Part shown: one piece after another, positions 1-9,344 of the stretch
How the letters are laid out: each line of letters opens with the position of its first letter
How positions within the stretch are numbered: the first letter of the stretch is position 1
Assembly: GCF_000828085.3 (NCBI RefSeq)
Contig: NZ_JXCA02000001.1
Coordinates: 970,430-1,024,890 of the forward strand
Direction of reading: 5' to 3'
DNA from: Scytonema tolypothrichoides VB-61278
GTDB lineage: Bacteria > Cyanobacteriota > Cyanobacteriia > Cyanobacteriales > Nostocaceae
DNA length: 54,461 nucleotides
Position numbers and translations under genes: made by a program
Notes under the pieces: model-generated
What the model saw: only the letters and a program-made list of their open reading frames with translations
The model's database searches: none
Told to the model about the DNA's origin: nothing

Positions 1-358
1 TTTAATAATAGCAATACAGTGGTGATATGTCAATGTTTCAATCCCCTTAACGGGGAATAGATAATTTCAACTACAGCGTTTTATAGCCCAGCAGAATGGG
101 TATTAGGTTTCAATCCCCTTAACGGGGAATAGATAATTTCAACAGCTAAGTCAAACTCGATGGCTGTTGTTTTGGAAGTTTCAATCCCCTTAACGGGGAA
201 TAGATAATTTCAACTACGATGCGAAAAACGACGAATATGAGTATTCTTTGTTTCAATCCCCTTAACGGGGAATAGATAATTTCAACACTAAAGCTTAACC
301 AGACTTACATTACAACCACATGTTTCAATCCCCTTAACGGGGAATAGATAATTTCAAC
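1..358 (-). CRISPR. CRISPR array, leader-proximal end (5 repeats in window, continues off the left edge)
   Basis: Five identical 37-bp repeats lie at 35-71, 107-143, 178-214, 250-286 and 322-358. They are separated by four unrelated spacers of 34-35 bp, and bases 1-34 are probably a fifth spacer. On the minus strand each repeat begins GTTGAAATT and ends GGGATTGAAAC. The final ATTGAAAC matches the usual 8-nt 5' handle of Cas6-processed crRNAs in cyanobacteria, and the CCCC/GGGG pair forms the hairpin stem. I therefore read the array leftward, with its first repeat at 322-358. The absence of any repeat variation fits the leader end. No cas gene is in the window, so the subtype cannot be assigned. 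Confidence 0.97.
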
Positions 359-615
359 TGCGGTCATATGAAACCCATGACCTATTTAGTTTTCGAGGTA
401 CGGTTGCGCGGATACATAGTAAAAGTACCATTTCAGCGATCCAACGTCAAGTAGTGCAAATTTCAAAATAGCCTCAAATCCAGTCCTGATAAAGGTTATA
501 GAAGTTGCGCGGATGCTTTTTTGTGAAAAAACTCTCAAACTCAGAACTGATAAGCATTTGAGTCACAAAATTGCTCCTGACTTTTCATACACCTACCCAT
601 CCGCGCAGTGTCTCC
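359..615 (-). promoter_or_regulatory. CRISPR leader region
   Basis: This non-coding stretch abuts the first repeat on the side expected for a leader read on the minus strand. It is AT-rich with poly-A/T tracts. It contains GTTGCGCGGAT at 403-413 and again at 504-514, and the inverted form ATCCGCGCA at 599-607. Such repeated short motifs fit a region that carries the array promoter and spacer-integration signals. The assignment rests on position and repeat orientation; no start site is proven. Confidence 0.65.
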
Positions 616-1383
616 TCACAGGGAAGGTTTTTCAAATACCATCAAATGCTGTTGGGGTAACAAGTTCTTAGTTTCCCGCCAAACCAAACCAACAGCTTGC
701 ATTTCTTTTCGTACTTGTCTCTGACTCATTTTGTGCAAAGCCTTAATCAGAATAAAGGGATTTTCACCTCGATATTCAACCAGTACAATCCTACCACCTG
801 GTTTTAGCGCCCGAAAAATCCCTTCCATCACTTCTCGTGGATACTCAAATTCGTGATAAGCATCTACCATCAAAGCCAAGTCAACACTTTCTGGTGGTAA
901 ATTGGGGTTAGTCAAAGTTGCCAAAATAGGCTCTACATTGGTGATATTGTTCTCTTTCTTCAAAAACTCAATAATATCCAACATTTCTGGCTGAATATCC
1001 ACAGCTAGCACTTTTCCCTTTGTTAAGAGGGGGGCAATACGAAAACTTATGTAGCCTCCTCCTGCACCAATATCTGCCACAATATCATCAGGTTTGAAGT
1101 TCAAAACGCTAACAATCTTGCTTGGTTGTTCTTCAACCTCTCGACTTGGTCGTTCTAACCATAATACTCCTGTGTGTCCCATGACTTTGGCTATTTCTCG
1201 ACCCATGTAAATTTTACCAATACCATCTGGACTGTGGATCCGTCGGTGTTCGTAAACAGTAGTAGATGGAGAAGCAGCGTTTGCTATACCAGTGGGGTCA
1301 AAAAGCAAGCACCACAGTATAACGAAAATAATTGGGGGAAAACGTAAAAAATCATATTTCTGTTTACGATTGATGAGTTTCAT
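616..1383 (-). CDS. exported or membrane-anchored class I SAM-dependent methyltransferase
   Basis: A 255-residue protein. Residues 16-36 form a hydrophobic N-terminal segment ending in ANAA, which reads as a signal peptide or single anchor. The methyltransferase core follows: motif I VADIGAGGGYIS near residues 102-113, the acidic residue that binds the SAM ribose at D129 (AVDI), and the late motif GGRIVLVEYRGEN. These mark the Rossmann fold of methyltransferase types 11 and 25. The substrate is unknown. An extracytoplasmic location is unusual for a SAM enzyme, so the hydrophobic segment may anchor it with the domain inside the cell. It stands alone beside the CRISPR leader. Confidence 0.85.
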   Translation of the reverse strand: MKLINRKQKYDFLRFPPIIFVILWCLLFDPTGIANAASPSTTVYEHRRIHSPDGIGKIYMGREIAKVMGHTGVLWLERPSREVEEQPSKIVSVLNFKPDDIVADIGAGGGYISFRIAPLLTKGKVLAVDIQPEMLDIIEFLKKENNITNVEPILATLTNPNLPPESVDLALMVDAYHEFEYPREVMEGIFRALKPGGRIVLVEYRGENPFILIKALHKMSQRQVRKEMQAVGLVWRETKNLLPQQHLMVFEKPSL

Positions 1384-1543
1384 GTCACTCAGAGCGTGTT
1401 TATAAACTATTATGAAGAGTTTTGAGGTGTGGTTTACTAAAGAACGACAGATGGATTAATGCCATGAAAATGAAGGCGATATACTACCATTTAAGTAAAG
1501 AATAGTGGTTGATATCTATCAATGGTGAGGAAATGTTCTACTA

Positions 1544-4210
1544 ATGGTATTCCAGAAAAGGACTTGGTTGCTTGTTCTATTTTTGCTGGCATTGGTAAGT
1601 GCGATCGCCTTTCAAATACTCCAAATATCCAAGACTGAAAACTTATATCCCATAAGTGTTGGGTTTCCATATGGATATGTAAACCAAGCAGGAGAACTGG
1701 TTGTTAAACCTCAATTTTCTCAAGCAGAAGAATTTTCTGAGGGATTTGCACCCGTAAAAGTCAATGGCAAATGGGGATTCGTGAACCTTAAAGGTCAGGT
1801 AAGCATTCCCCCACAGTACGATATGGTGGGTGAGTCAGGTTCTCCTTATTTTGAGTTTGATCTTTCACCAAGTTCTTTTTGGGAAGGCTTGGCAGGTGTC
1901 AAACTCAACGGCAAATGGGGATTTATCAATCAGAGTGGGAAACTAGTCATTCCATACCAATTCGATAAAGTTCAGCGATTCTCTGGTGGTGTAGCAACTG
2001 TTCAAATAGGTGGCTTATGGGGCGTTATCAATCCAGAGGGCAAATGGATTATCCAGCCTGTAGACAAGTTTCCGATTCAGTTTTTTCAAGGGATAGCAAA
2101 ACTTAACTTGATTTCTTGGAATGAGTCAGGACAGATCATTGGTGATCCCAACATCTATTGGGATAAATCAGGGCGGCAAGTCGGTGACTTCTACAATCCG
2201 CCTAAGTTAGCGTCCGAGTTTCAAGAAGGACTTGCCATTGTTGAGATAAATAGGTGGGCTAAACAGCAAGGACGTAATGTCCCTCCTATGGTAGTAACCT
2301 CTGAATATTTCACAGGATCGAAATGTGGTTTTCAAGATAAACGAGGGAAAGTGGTCATAGAACCACAATTCGACTACTGTCAAAGCTTTGCATCTGGATT
2401 AGCAGCCGTCCGAGTAGACAAAAAATGGGGCTACATTGACAAAACGGGCAAGTTCATTGTTAGTCCACGATTCGATTATGCAGATCGCGTGATTGAAGAA
2501 CGTGCTTTAGTCGTCTCTGATGGTAAGATTGGTTTTATTGATAAAACTGGTAAAATTGTTATTAAACCAGAGTTTCAGATAGATCCCGAGTTTACAATTT
2601 ATTATCAGAAAGAACCTGCTGCTGTACTTAAGGAATGGAAGTCACTCTTAAAAGAGTTTGGTCAGCCGCTTGAGTTGTCTTCAATCGAGAAATTGCGTGC
2701 ACAGGGGTTTAAGCCGTCTTCAAGCGAGGTGGTGCAACGTCAGTTTTCCAATGGACTTGCAGCTGTCGCAAAAGATAATAAGTGCGGATACATCGATAAA
2801 ACTGGTAAATTTGCTATCCAACCTCAATTTACCAAGTGCAAGCGATTCGATCTACACGGAGTCGCCCAAGTAACTCGTCAGAACGGGGTTGTTGGACAAG
2901 GAGGTTCGGATGAATCTGTTTACATCAATCGTGAGGGGAAAACATTTCCAAAATACGCTGCTTCCTTCAGCAGTTTCTATCCAACTTGGATCAAACTGCT
3001 AACTTCAGTAATGGCGTGCTTGCTGTGGATAGTTGCCATTAGCTGTCATGAGTTTGGGCATGCAATTGTAGCATATTGGGGTGGCGATCGCTCGGTCAAA
3101 GACAAAGGCTATTTAAGCTTCAATCCACGCCAATATATCAATCCTCTACACAGTATCATCCTGCCTGCAATCTTCTTGATGACAGGTGGAATACCTTTAC
3201 CTGGTGCAGCAGTATACATTGAATTTGATCAGATTCGCAACCGTTTGTGGTTAAGTGCCACAGCAGCAGCAGGACCAATCGCTAGTATACTTTTTGGATT
3301 GCTGTTAGTTCCCATATTTCAGTTCAGCCTTGCCTGGAACTCTCCTCACTGGTTCTCTGCATTCATGGCTGACTTTATTAGTTTGCAGTTTTTCATCGCA
3401 CTATTTAACTTGCTGCCAATTCCCCCATTAGATGGTTATCGAATTCTTTCTGTTTGGTTGCCACCTAAGCTACAAGATCGTACTGGCATTGCATCGATAA
3501 TCGGACTATTTTTTCTCTGCTTTGTGTTACCGTTTATCTCGATTGCTGCTGCTCCATTTTTTATTATTCTCTTTGTTGGCTCTTATCTTGTCATGCGTGC
3601 TTCAGGCATTTCAGAAGAATTTTCTCTGGGTGGTTGGCACTCGTTTGATCGCTGGTATATGGCATTATGTCTGCTAGTTGCTGGTCTTGTTTATCTGGTC
3701 TATAAGCCAGCTTCAATTTTTCAATTAGCAGGTTTAGTACTAGAAAACTTCTTTCCTAAAGTAGCACTAAAAATGTACGACAGGGCACTCAAAATAGATC
3801 CCAAAAGTGCTTGGTCATGGGAACGTAAAGTATGGACTTTACGGAGAGTAGTAACACTAGGGGACTATGTAGAAATAATATCTACTTGTGAAGAAGCAAT
3901 TCAACTCGCTCCTTATAATCGTTTTTTATGGCGAGCACTCATTTTGGAACTCAGGCTGTCGCTTATCTTTAATGAATTTTATAAGCAAAAATTAATAGAA
4001 GCTCTTGAAAGATATATCAAACTTTATCCTAAAGATGGTTGGGGATGGGCTGTAAAAGCTTTAACGCTAGATGACTTTGGGGACAGTGAAGAAGCACTAT
4101 TAGCTTGGGAAAAAAACATTGAACTTGATCCTAGGGATCATCTTTATAAATGGCGGACGCAGATGAAAGAATCGACTCTAGAACGGTTAAGAAGTTTAGG
4201 AAAGCTTTAG
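1544..4210 (+). CDS. WG-repeat / M50 site-2-type metalloprotease / TPR fusion protein
   Basis: An 888-residue protein with three parts. A hydrophobic segment at residues 8-26 leads into about seven WG-type repeats (roughly 45-460, with units such as KWGFVNLKGQ, KWGYIDKTGK and KCGYIDKTGK). Residues about 468-700 form a multi-spanning domain with the zinc motif HEFGH at 502-506 and a second metal-site motif PPLDG whose Asp is residue 630. Both are hallmarks of M50 intramembrane proteases. Residues about 740-880 look like TPR units. M50 proteases cut substrates within the membrane. I infer that the WG region is extracytoplasmic and senses or presents a partner, while the TPR end contacts a cytoplasmic partner. 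I do not know a characterised protein with this combination. Confidence 0.85.
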   Translation: MVFQKRTWLLVLFLLALVSAIAFQILQISKTENLYPISVGFPYGYVNQAGELVVKPQFSQAEEFSEGFAPVKVNGKWGFVNLKGQVSIPPQYDMVGESGSPYFEFDLSPSSFWEGLAGVKLNGKWGFINQSGKLVIPYQFDKVQRFSGGVATVQIGGLWGVINPEGKWIIQPVDKFPIQFFQGIAKLNLISWNESGQIIGDPNIYWDKSGRQVGDFYNPPKLASEFQEGLAIVEINRWAKQQGRNVPPMVVTSEYFTGSKCGFQDKRGKVVIEPQFDYCQSFASGLAAVRVDKKWGYIDKTGKFIVSPRFDYADRVIEERALVVSDGKIGFIDKTGKIVIKPEFQIDPEFTIYYQKEPAAVLKEWKSLLKEFGQPLELSSIEKLRAQGFKPSSSEVVQRQFSNGLAAVAKDNKCGYIDKTGKFAIQPQFTKCKRFDLHGVAQVTRQNGVVGQGGSDESVYINREGKTFPKYAASFSSFYPTWIKLLTSVMACLLWIVAISCHEFGHAIVAYWGGDRSVKDKGYLSFNPRQYINPLHSIILPAIFLMTGGIPLPGAAVYIEFDQIRNRLWLSATAAAGPIASILFGLLLVPIFQFSLAWNSPHWFSAFMADFISLQFFIALFNLLPIPPLDGYRILSVWLPPKLQDRTGIASIIGLFFLCFVLPFISIAAAPFFIILFVGSYLVMRASGISEEFSLGGWHSFDRWYMALCLLVAGLVYLVYKPASIFQLAGLVLENFFPKVALKMYDRALKIDPKSAWSWERKVWTLRRVVTLGDYVEIISTCEEAIQLAPYNRFLWRALILELRLSLIFNEFYKQKLIEALERYIKLYPKDGWGWAVKALTLDDFGDSEEALLAWEKNIELDPRDHLYKWRTQMKESTLERLRSLGKL

Positions 4211-4420
4211 TGATATCTTGCACCCTTCGGGTATGCGCAAAGCGCACGCCTTACGGCTTTAGCCCAGAGGGCGTGCCGTAGGCATACGCCAGTCGCTCAT
4301 AGGGGAAACCCTCATCAAGCACTGGCTCACCATTCTCAATAACTGTAGGGTGGGCACTGGTCACAACGTAAGAATAAGGTTTTGAGCGAACTCTAGGCAG
4401 TGCCCACCTTACAAAAATTG
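4211..4420. repeat. palindromic intergenic repeat
   Basis: This non-coding stretch after the fusion gene is rich in nested inverted motifs (GCGCAAAGCGCACGCC, GGCGTGCCGTAGGCATACGCC). Sequence of the same style recurs near 18430-18480, 20370-20445, 23625-23780, 28670-28800 and 51056-51110, so it is a dispersed palindromic repeat family. A further inverted pair, AGGGTGGGCACTG and CAGTGCCCACCTT, lies at about 4348-4411. No gene is supported between 4211 and 4636. Confidence 0.6.
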
Positions 4421-4485
4421 CAATAACGCAACTGGTGCAAGATGTGAGCCTCTGACTAGCGCAAGAAACCGCTAGTAACATATGA

Positions 4486-4540
4486 AAGAAACACTCTTTC
4501 CCTGTTGCCTGTTGCCTGTTGCCTGTTGCCTGTGTTTCTT
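4486..4540. repeat. short element with AAGAAACAC/GTGTTTCTT arms around a heptamer array
   Basis: The 9-base arms AAGAAACAC (4486-4494) and GTGTTTCTT (4532-4540) are exact inverted complements. Between them lie four tandem copies of CCTGTTG. Elements with the same arms and different interiors occur at 34804-34843, 34881-34933 and 36168-36208. Confidence 0.7.
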
Positions 4541-4636
4541 AGGAGTCTAGCTACTTTTGACAAATCTATGGAAGTTTTCTCGTAGAGTTTATACTTTGTC
4601 CATCATCCACAAATAACCTCTGGACACTGAACATTT

Positions 4637-6208
4637 CTAAATCACAAATGGTTCGAGGTGGCGATCGCACCACTCACCCATAAACCATTCACTCACAAAT
4701 GGTCTGACAATAAGCTTCGGTGGGCGTCCACCTCGAACATCAATACGAACAAAAGAATATGGTCGTCGCATTTGAACATCGTATCCATGACGACCAACAA
4801 ACAGAAACGAATCTGCAACTTTCCGACAAGGACTACCTGGAAGATCCTCAAAAGTCTCCATCAATTCTGTTCCCTCCTGGCGTTGACGACGGGGATAATG
4901 ACCGCTACCACCAGAGATGATGCAGTTGATATGCGAGTCAGCGTGTCCGGTGTCCGTTGTGCGAAGATGTTCCAAACAGTGTGCATGACCATTCAAAATC
5001 AAATCGACTATTGGACGACCTTGAGTCAACGAACCAAGGCTGTCTGCGACTTGATCAAACACCCAACGCAAACAGCGGCGAACTGCTAACGTTTGCGCTT
5101 GATGCCATTTCGTCGCTTCTGTGACGTAAGGTGGATGATGAAAATAAATGATACGTCCGCGAACTTCCTCAGTATTCCAAGAAGAAATCAGTCTTTGCTT
5201 CAGCCAGTTCAGTTGTTCAAAGTCTACGACTGAAGACTCATCAGATTCAAGTTGCTTTTCAATATCAATTTTGATTTCATCGATTTGATATAATTTCGCT
5301 TTCAGGGCATCCAGTTGTTCGGCTTCTGAGGGAATATCTGGATTCAGCTTGTCGCAGGCTTCCAGAATTTGGATTTCTTCTTGTTCTATCTCACGCTGAC
5401 GACGCACCAATTTGCGGCGTTCGGCTTCTCCCTCTTTTGTCGCTGGGAGTGGTGATGGTTCATTAAAAGTATTGGAGTCGAGGGCGAAAAAGTCGATCCC
5501 GCCGTAACGAAAAGTGTAGTAGCGGTTGGGTAAGCGGGTGAAACGTCCGGGTTCATAACGCAAACAGTGTCCTGTGTCAGTTTTAGCAGTGTAATGGTTA
5601 TCTAAGTGACGTTCCAACTCTTCACCAGAGGCGAATGCCTTAAGATAATCAAGAAACGCCCGTGCATAAGCGTCACCTTTATAAGATCCATGCCAGCCTA
5701 TCTCGACATTTTTATAGCCAAGTAAGCGACGCAGCGATCGCGTACCTCCAGCAATAAACCGATATATCCCCGGAACATCGTAATAATCATGATTACCTAA
5801 GACGGGCAGAATTGGCAGCTTAAAAACCATGCGATCATATGGAATGCTTTTAGGATTTTGGCCACCCACCAGAAACTCGCGGTAAGGTTCGATAAAGTTG
5901 GTCGGGTAATACTCATGAGATCCCACCACATAAATGACATCACCCGTATGCAGGACAAAACGGCACTCCTTTTGGTGAACAAGCATCAATTCCGCAATTT
6001 TCCGTTGTGGGTGATGTCCGTGATGTTCTGTAGTCCCACTATCACCTATGACTATAAAGGAGAATTCTGGATTATCCGAGTTACCATCATCTAAAACCAT
6101 GCTGGTTTGGTCAATTCCACGTTGGGCAACACTCGGATCTCCCCACCGTACCCGTTCCTTCATCTTTTCGATTTTCACAGGAATTGGTGGATCAAATATG
6201 AATTGCAT
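4637..6208 (-). CDS. calcineurin-like metallophosphoesterase
   Basis: A 523-residue protein carrying the metal-binding motifs of the family in order: GDSG at about 55-58, TGD at 88-90, GNHD at 138-141, HHPPY near 356 and NGHAH near 405. These residues bind two metal ions and hydrolyse phosphoester bonds. A charged, probably coiled-coil insertion rich in Glu and Lys occupies about residues 260-335, which makes the protein longer than the minimal domain. No signal peptide is visible, so it is probably cytoplasmic. The substrate cannot be told. It is transcribed alone between two repeat-filled gaps. Confidence 0.88.
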   Translation of the reverse strand: MQFIFDPPIPVKIEKMKERVRWGDPSVAQRGIDQTSMVLDDGNSDNPEFSFIVIGDSGTTEHHGHHPQRKIAELMLVHQKECRFVLHTGDVIYVVGSHEYYPTNFIEPYREFLVGGQNPKSIPYDRMVFKLPILPVLGNHDYYDVPGIYRFIAGGTRSLRRLLGYKNVEIGWHGSYKGDAYARAFLDYLKAFASGEELERHLDNHYTAKTDTGHCLRYEPGRFTRLPNRYYTFRYGGIDFFALDSNTFNEPSPLPATKEGEAERRKLVRRQREIEQEEIQILEACDKLNPDIPSEAEQLDALKAKLYQIDEIKIDIEKQLESDESSVVDFEQLNWLKQRLISSWNTEEVRGRIIYFHHPPYVTEATKWHQAQTLAVRRCLRWVFDQVADSLGSLTQGRPIVDLILNGHAHCLEHLRTTDTGHADSHINCIISGGSGHYPRRQRQEGTELMETFEDLPGSPCRKVADSFLFVGRHGYDVQMRRPYSFVRIDVRGGRPPKLIVRPFVSEWFMGEWCDRHLEPFVI

Positions 6209-6304
6209 AAATTCGTATTCATGAGTTATTAGTCATTTAGTTATTCTCCCACTACTTCCCAATTTCCTCTACTCTTATTAACTCTCCGGGTATGCGCAAA
6301 GCAA

Positions 6305-6432
6305 CTAGTCAGTTATCAGTTATCAGTTATCAGTTATCAAGGAAGCGCAGTATCAGGTAGGAAACGGACTCGTCTACCCCTTGTTCACTGGTCACTGTTC
6401 ACTGGTCACTGTTCCCTGTTAAGCGTTCCCTG
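6305..6432. repeat. heptamer tandem repeats (CAGTTAT and CTGTTCACTGGTCA types)
   Basis: Four copies of the 7-mer CAGTTAT start near 6309. A second block from about 6380 alternates GTTCACTG and GTCACTG and ends at the stop codon of the ABC exporter gene. These are short tandemly repeated sequences of the kind typical of filamentous cyanobacteria. Confidence 0.75.
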
Positions 6433-8277
6433 TTACTGATATCCTGCTGCTTGCAACGAAAACAGTGTTGCATAGCGCTTTTGTGCTTGTAACAACTCCT
6501 CATGAGTTCCCTGTTCCACAACTTCCCCAGCTTCGATAACAACAATTTTGTCAGCCATCCGCACCGTAGAGAAGCGGTGAGAAATTAAAAATACCATCTG
6601 ATTTTTCGTCAAACTGCGAAAGTGATTGAAAATATCAAATTCTGCTTGGGGATCCATTGCGGATGTTGGTTCATCCAAAACCAAAATATCTGCATGAGTT
6701 CGCATAAAAGCACGCGCAAGAGCAATTTTCTGCCACTGACCTCCAGAAAGTTCTTGTCCATCCCTGAACCATTTCCCAAGCTGAGTCTGAAACTTGTCGG
6801 GCAAATGTTCAATAAAAGGAAGCGCCATGCCTCTTTGGGCGGCAGTTGTCCATCGGTTTTTGTCTTCAAGGTAGTCTACATCCCCCACACCAATATTCTC
6901 ACCAACAGTAAATTGGTAGCGGACAAAGTTCTGAAAAATCACCCCAATGCGTCGCCGCAGCACATCCACATCCCATTCTTGCAAGTCCAAACCATCTAGT
7001 AAGATACGTCCAGAGTCAGGAGTGTAAAGTTGAGTCAGCAGTTTGATCAGCGTCGTTTTGCCAGAACCATTTTCACCAACGATCGCTAACTTCTCTCCCG
7101 GTTTCAGGTGCAAAGAAATATTTTTCAGCGCTGGTTGTAAACTTCCTGGATAGGTGAATGATACGTTTTCAAAGCGAATTCCGTCTTTAGGTTTTAAGCC
7201 TTTGGTGGCTTTGCCTTTTGGCTTTGGAACTTCCTCTTCCAGAAACTCATAAAGATTAGAAAGGTACAAGTTATCCTCATACATCCCCCCAATAGAAGTC
7301 AAGGCACTAGAAAATGTAGACTGTCCTTGGCGAAACACGGTGAGATACATCGTCATATCCCCCAAAGAGATTCTGCTTAGAACTGTCTCCACCACAATCC
7401 AGGCATAAGCCATGTAAAAAGCTAGAGTACTCAACAAACTCAGCAGATAACCCCACCATCCTCGCCGTAACGTCAAATCGCGGTCTTCGGCGTAAAGTCT
7501 ATTAAATAGGCTGTGGTAACGTTCCAGCAACATATCCCCAAGTTGGTAGAGTTTGACTTCCTTAGCAAAGTCTTCTCTAGCCAAAAGAGTTTCCAGGTAA
7601 TGCTGCTGGCGGGTTTCCGGCGCACGCCAACTAAATAGGCGAAAGGCTTCCCCAGCAAATTTCGTTTCCGCAAAGAATGCAGGCATAGCTGCTAAGATGA
7701 GCATCAACACCGCCCAAAATGAAAATTTCACCAGCAAAACGCCGTAAGTCACAAGTGATAAGGCACTTTGCACCAAGCCAAAGGTACGGTTGACCAGAGA
7801 CAAGGGACGAATTGATGCTTCTCGTCGTGCGTTGGTCAATTTGTCGTAAAACTCTGAGTCCTCAAACTGTGTGAGGTCGAGTGTCAGGGCTTTTTCCAAA
7901 ATCAGAACGTTGACTCGTTGACCAAGCAGCATCCGCAACAATGACTGGCAAACGGTGAGTCCTCGCTGACTAGCCGCCAGTAAAGCGACGGCGATCGCCT
8001 CTAATCCCACATATATTAAAGGACGATAATTATTGACAAAATCACTGTTATATGGTAGGTTTTGAGGTGTCGAATAAGATGTCGAAACCACTGCATCGAC
8101 AATTAACTTACCAATATAAGCTATAGCTGCTGGTAAAAGACCAGCCAGCACAGTTAAACTCGCAAAAATAATAGTCAGCGAGCGGCTAGTCGTCCACACC
8201 AAGCTAATAGCTCGTCCACTGTACCGGAAAACTGCGAGAGATTGGCGCAGGCCATTGCGTTTTTTACGAATCCTCAT
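6433..8277 (-). CDS. ABC transporter, fused permease and ATPase (exporter type)
   Basis: A 614-residue half-transporter. The N-terminal half (about residues 25-330) holds several membrane spans of the exporter type. The C-terminal half is the ATPase: Walker A GENGSGKTT near 400, the signature ELSGGQWQK near 506, Walker B DILVLDEPTS near 525, and a late switch His in LISHRFSTV. It would work as a dimer to export a lipid, peptide or other hydrophobic compound. The substrate cannot be inferred, because no adaptor or biosynthesis gene is adjacent. The stop codon lies directly against the repeat block at 6305-6432. Confidence 0.9.
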   Translation of the reverse strand: MRIRKKRNGLRQSLAVFRYSGRAISLVWTTSRSLTIIFASLTVLAGLLPAAIAYIGKLIVDAVVSTSYSTPQNLPYNSDFVNNYRPLIYVGLEAIAVALLAASQRGLTVCQSLLRMLLGQRVNVLILEKALTLDLTQFEDSEFYDKLTNARREASIRPLSLVNRTFGLVQSALSLVTYGVLLVKFSFWAVLMLILAAMPAFFAETKFAGEAFRLFSWRAPETRQQHYLETLLAREDFAKEVKLYQLGDMLLERYHSLFNRLYAEDRDLTLRRGWWGYLLSLLSTLAFYMAYAWIVVETVLSRISLGDMTMYLTVFRQGQSTFSSALTSIGGMYEDNLYLSNLYEFLEEEVPKPKGKATKGLKPKDGIRFENVSFTYPGSLQPALKNISLHLKPGEKLAIVGENGSGKTTLIKLLTQLYTPDSGRILLDGLDLQEWDVDVLRRRIGVIFQNFVRYQFTVGENIGVGDVDYLEDKNRWTTAAQRGMALPFIEHLPDKFQTQLGKWFRDGQELSGGQWQKIALARAFMRTHADILVLDEPTSAMDPQAEFDIFNHFRSLTKNQMVFLISHRFSTVRMADKIVVIEAGEVVEQGTHEELLQAQKRYATLFSLQAAGYQ

Positions 8278-8466
8278 ATTCTTTTTATACTGTAAAATCG
8301 CGCCTGATTGCAGCGTTCACTCCTATGTCTTCCAGCAGAAATTCATCCTGAGTTGCATTCAAAAACAATAGGCAGGATGAGGGATCATATCCAAATAGAC
8401 CAATTGGAGTATTTGAGGTACTGTGAATAAATGTAAAGCTATAACAAGTTAGCTTTATTTTTCAAC

Positions 8467-8745
8467 TTGACATACAGCATCGTGAGTGCTACAGATTTAC
8501 CAGAAACTACAGCCCATGTTAAGATTACCCGTCAATCTTGGCAAGACGGATTTCTTGAAGGTGAAGTCAGAGCGGGTGACTTTGAATGGCAGTTCCAATG
8601 GCATTTCCGCCGGGGAGAACTTTCTGTCAAGCCTTATAGAGGGCGTGCTCTGATTAAGGAACCCCTTGGTCGCTTTTTAGAGCAACGAGATTACCAGCTC
8701 GAACCCGGAGGAGACTATGCTTTCACTATTCGGGCTCAATTGTAA
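8467..8745 (+). CDS. DUF3146-like small cyanobacterial protein
   Basis: A 92-residue soluble protein with the core EGEVRAGDFEWQFQWHFRRG followed by a GRFLEQRDYQLEPGGDY stretch. I recognise it as resembling the cyanobacterial family DUF3146, whose function is unknown. The longest frame starts at TTG (8467). A GTG five codons later, at 8482, is an equally plausible start. No strong Shine-Dalgarno sequence separates the two. It lies divergent from the ABC exporter and converges on the next gene. Confidence 0.8.
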   Translation: MTYSIVSATDLPETTAHVKITRQSWQDGFLEGEVRAGDFEWQFQWHFRRGELSVKPYRGRALIKEPLGRFLEQRDYQLEPGGDYAFTIRAQL

Positions 8746-8784
8746 ACAAAGAACTAAACATATGTTATAATTATTGACCATTGA

Positions 8785-9237
8785 CTATTCATTATTAACC
8801 ACTGATTCAGTTAAACGATTGAGATATCTTTCAATTAACAGGATAGCTACAATGTCGTCTATCGGTCGTGGTGGTTGTCGCAAGCCTTGTGGTAAAAGTT
8901 TGGCAAGTCCTTTAGGAGGATACATCTGCCAGTAGCGATCGCGCGCTTCTAAGGTGGTGTAACGCTCATCCACTAAAACGATGTTCAATGGATCTGGTAA
9001 TTGATTATACAGTTCTTGCTTCCAGCGTTTTGCTGTGGTTTGGTCACCCATGACGAGTAAAGAAATGGGGAACTTTTGACGCAGTGACATGATAGCGGCG
9101 ATCGCCTCAGCTGCCAATACGACTTGGTGATGGTACACTTGTCTATCAAGTCCCATCACAGCTAAACCGCACTTATCACGACCTGGATCAAAACCCAAAA
9201 TAGCTGGTTGGGTTGGCAGGAATTCACGGGAAGTCAT
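8785..9237 (-). CDS. YqgF/RuvX-like RNase H-fold nuclease
   Basis: A 150-residue protein with an RNase H-like fold pattern. The first strand is AILGFDPGRDKCGLAV, with the expected catalytic Asp. A later strand reads IVLVDERYTTLEARDRY, and a C-terminal helix contains an Asp pair (PIDDIVAILL). This is the arrangement of the YqgF/RuvX family, which processes pre-16S rRNA. The low similarity to textbook YqgF suggests the cyanobacterial variant group, so its exact activity is inferred. Confidence 0.75.
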   Translation of the reverse strand: MTSREFLPTQPAILGFDPGRDKCGLAVMGLDRQVYHHQVVLAAEAIAAIMSLRQKFPISLLVMGDQTTAKRWKQELYNQLPDPLNIVLVDERYTTLEARDRYWQMYPPKGLAKLLPQGLRQPPRPIDDIVAILLIERYLNRLTESVVNNE

Positions 9238-9344
9238 AATAAAAATTTAAAATTAAGAAGAACGCAGAAAGCAGAACGAGAGAATTCTCCACAAATGAAA
9301 TATATAGCGGTTTTCATTTGAATGACATACACCATTACAAATAA

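Noticed and set aside
4251-4481. 76-codon minus-strand frame
   Set aside because: It lies in a palindromic repeat and has no conserved features.
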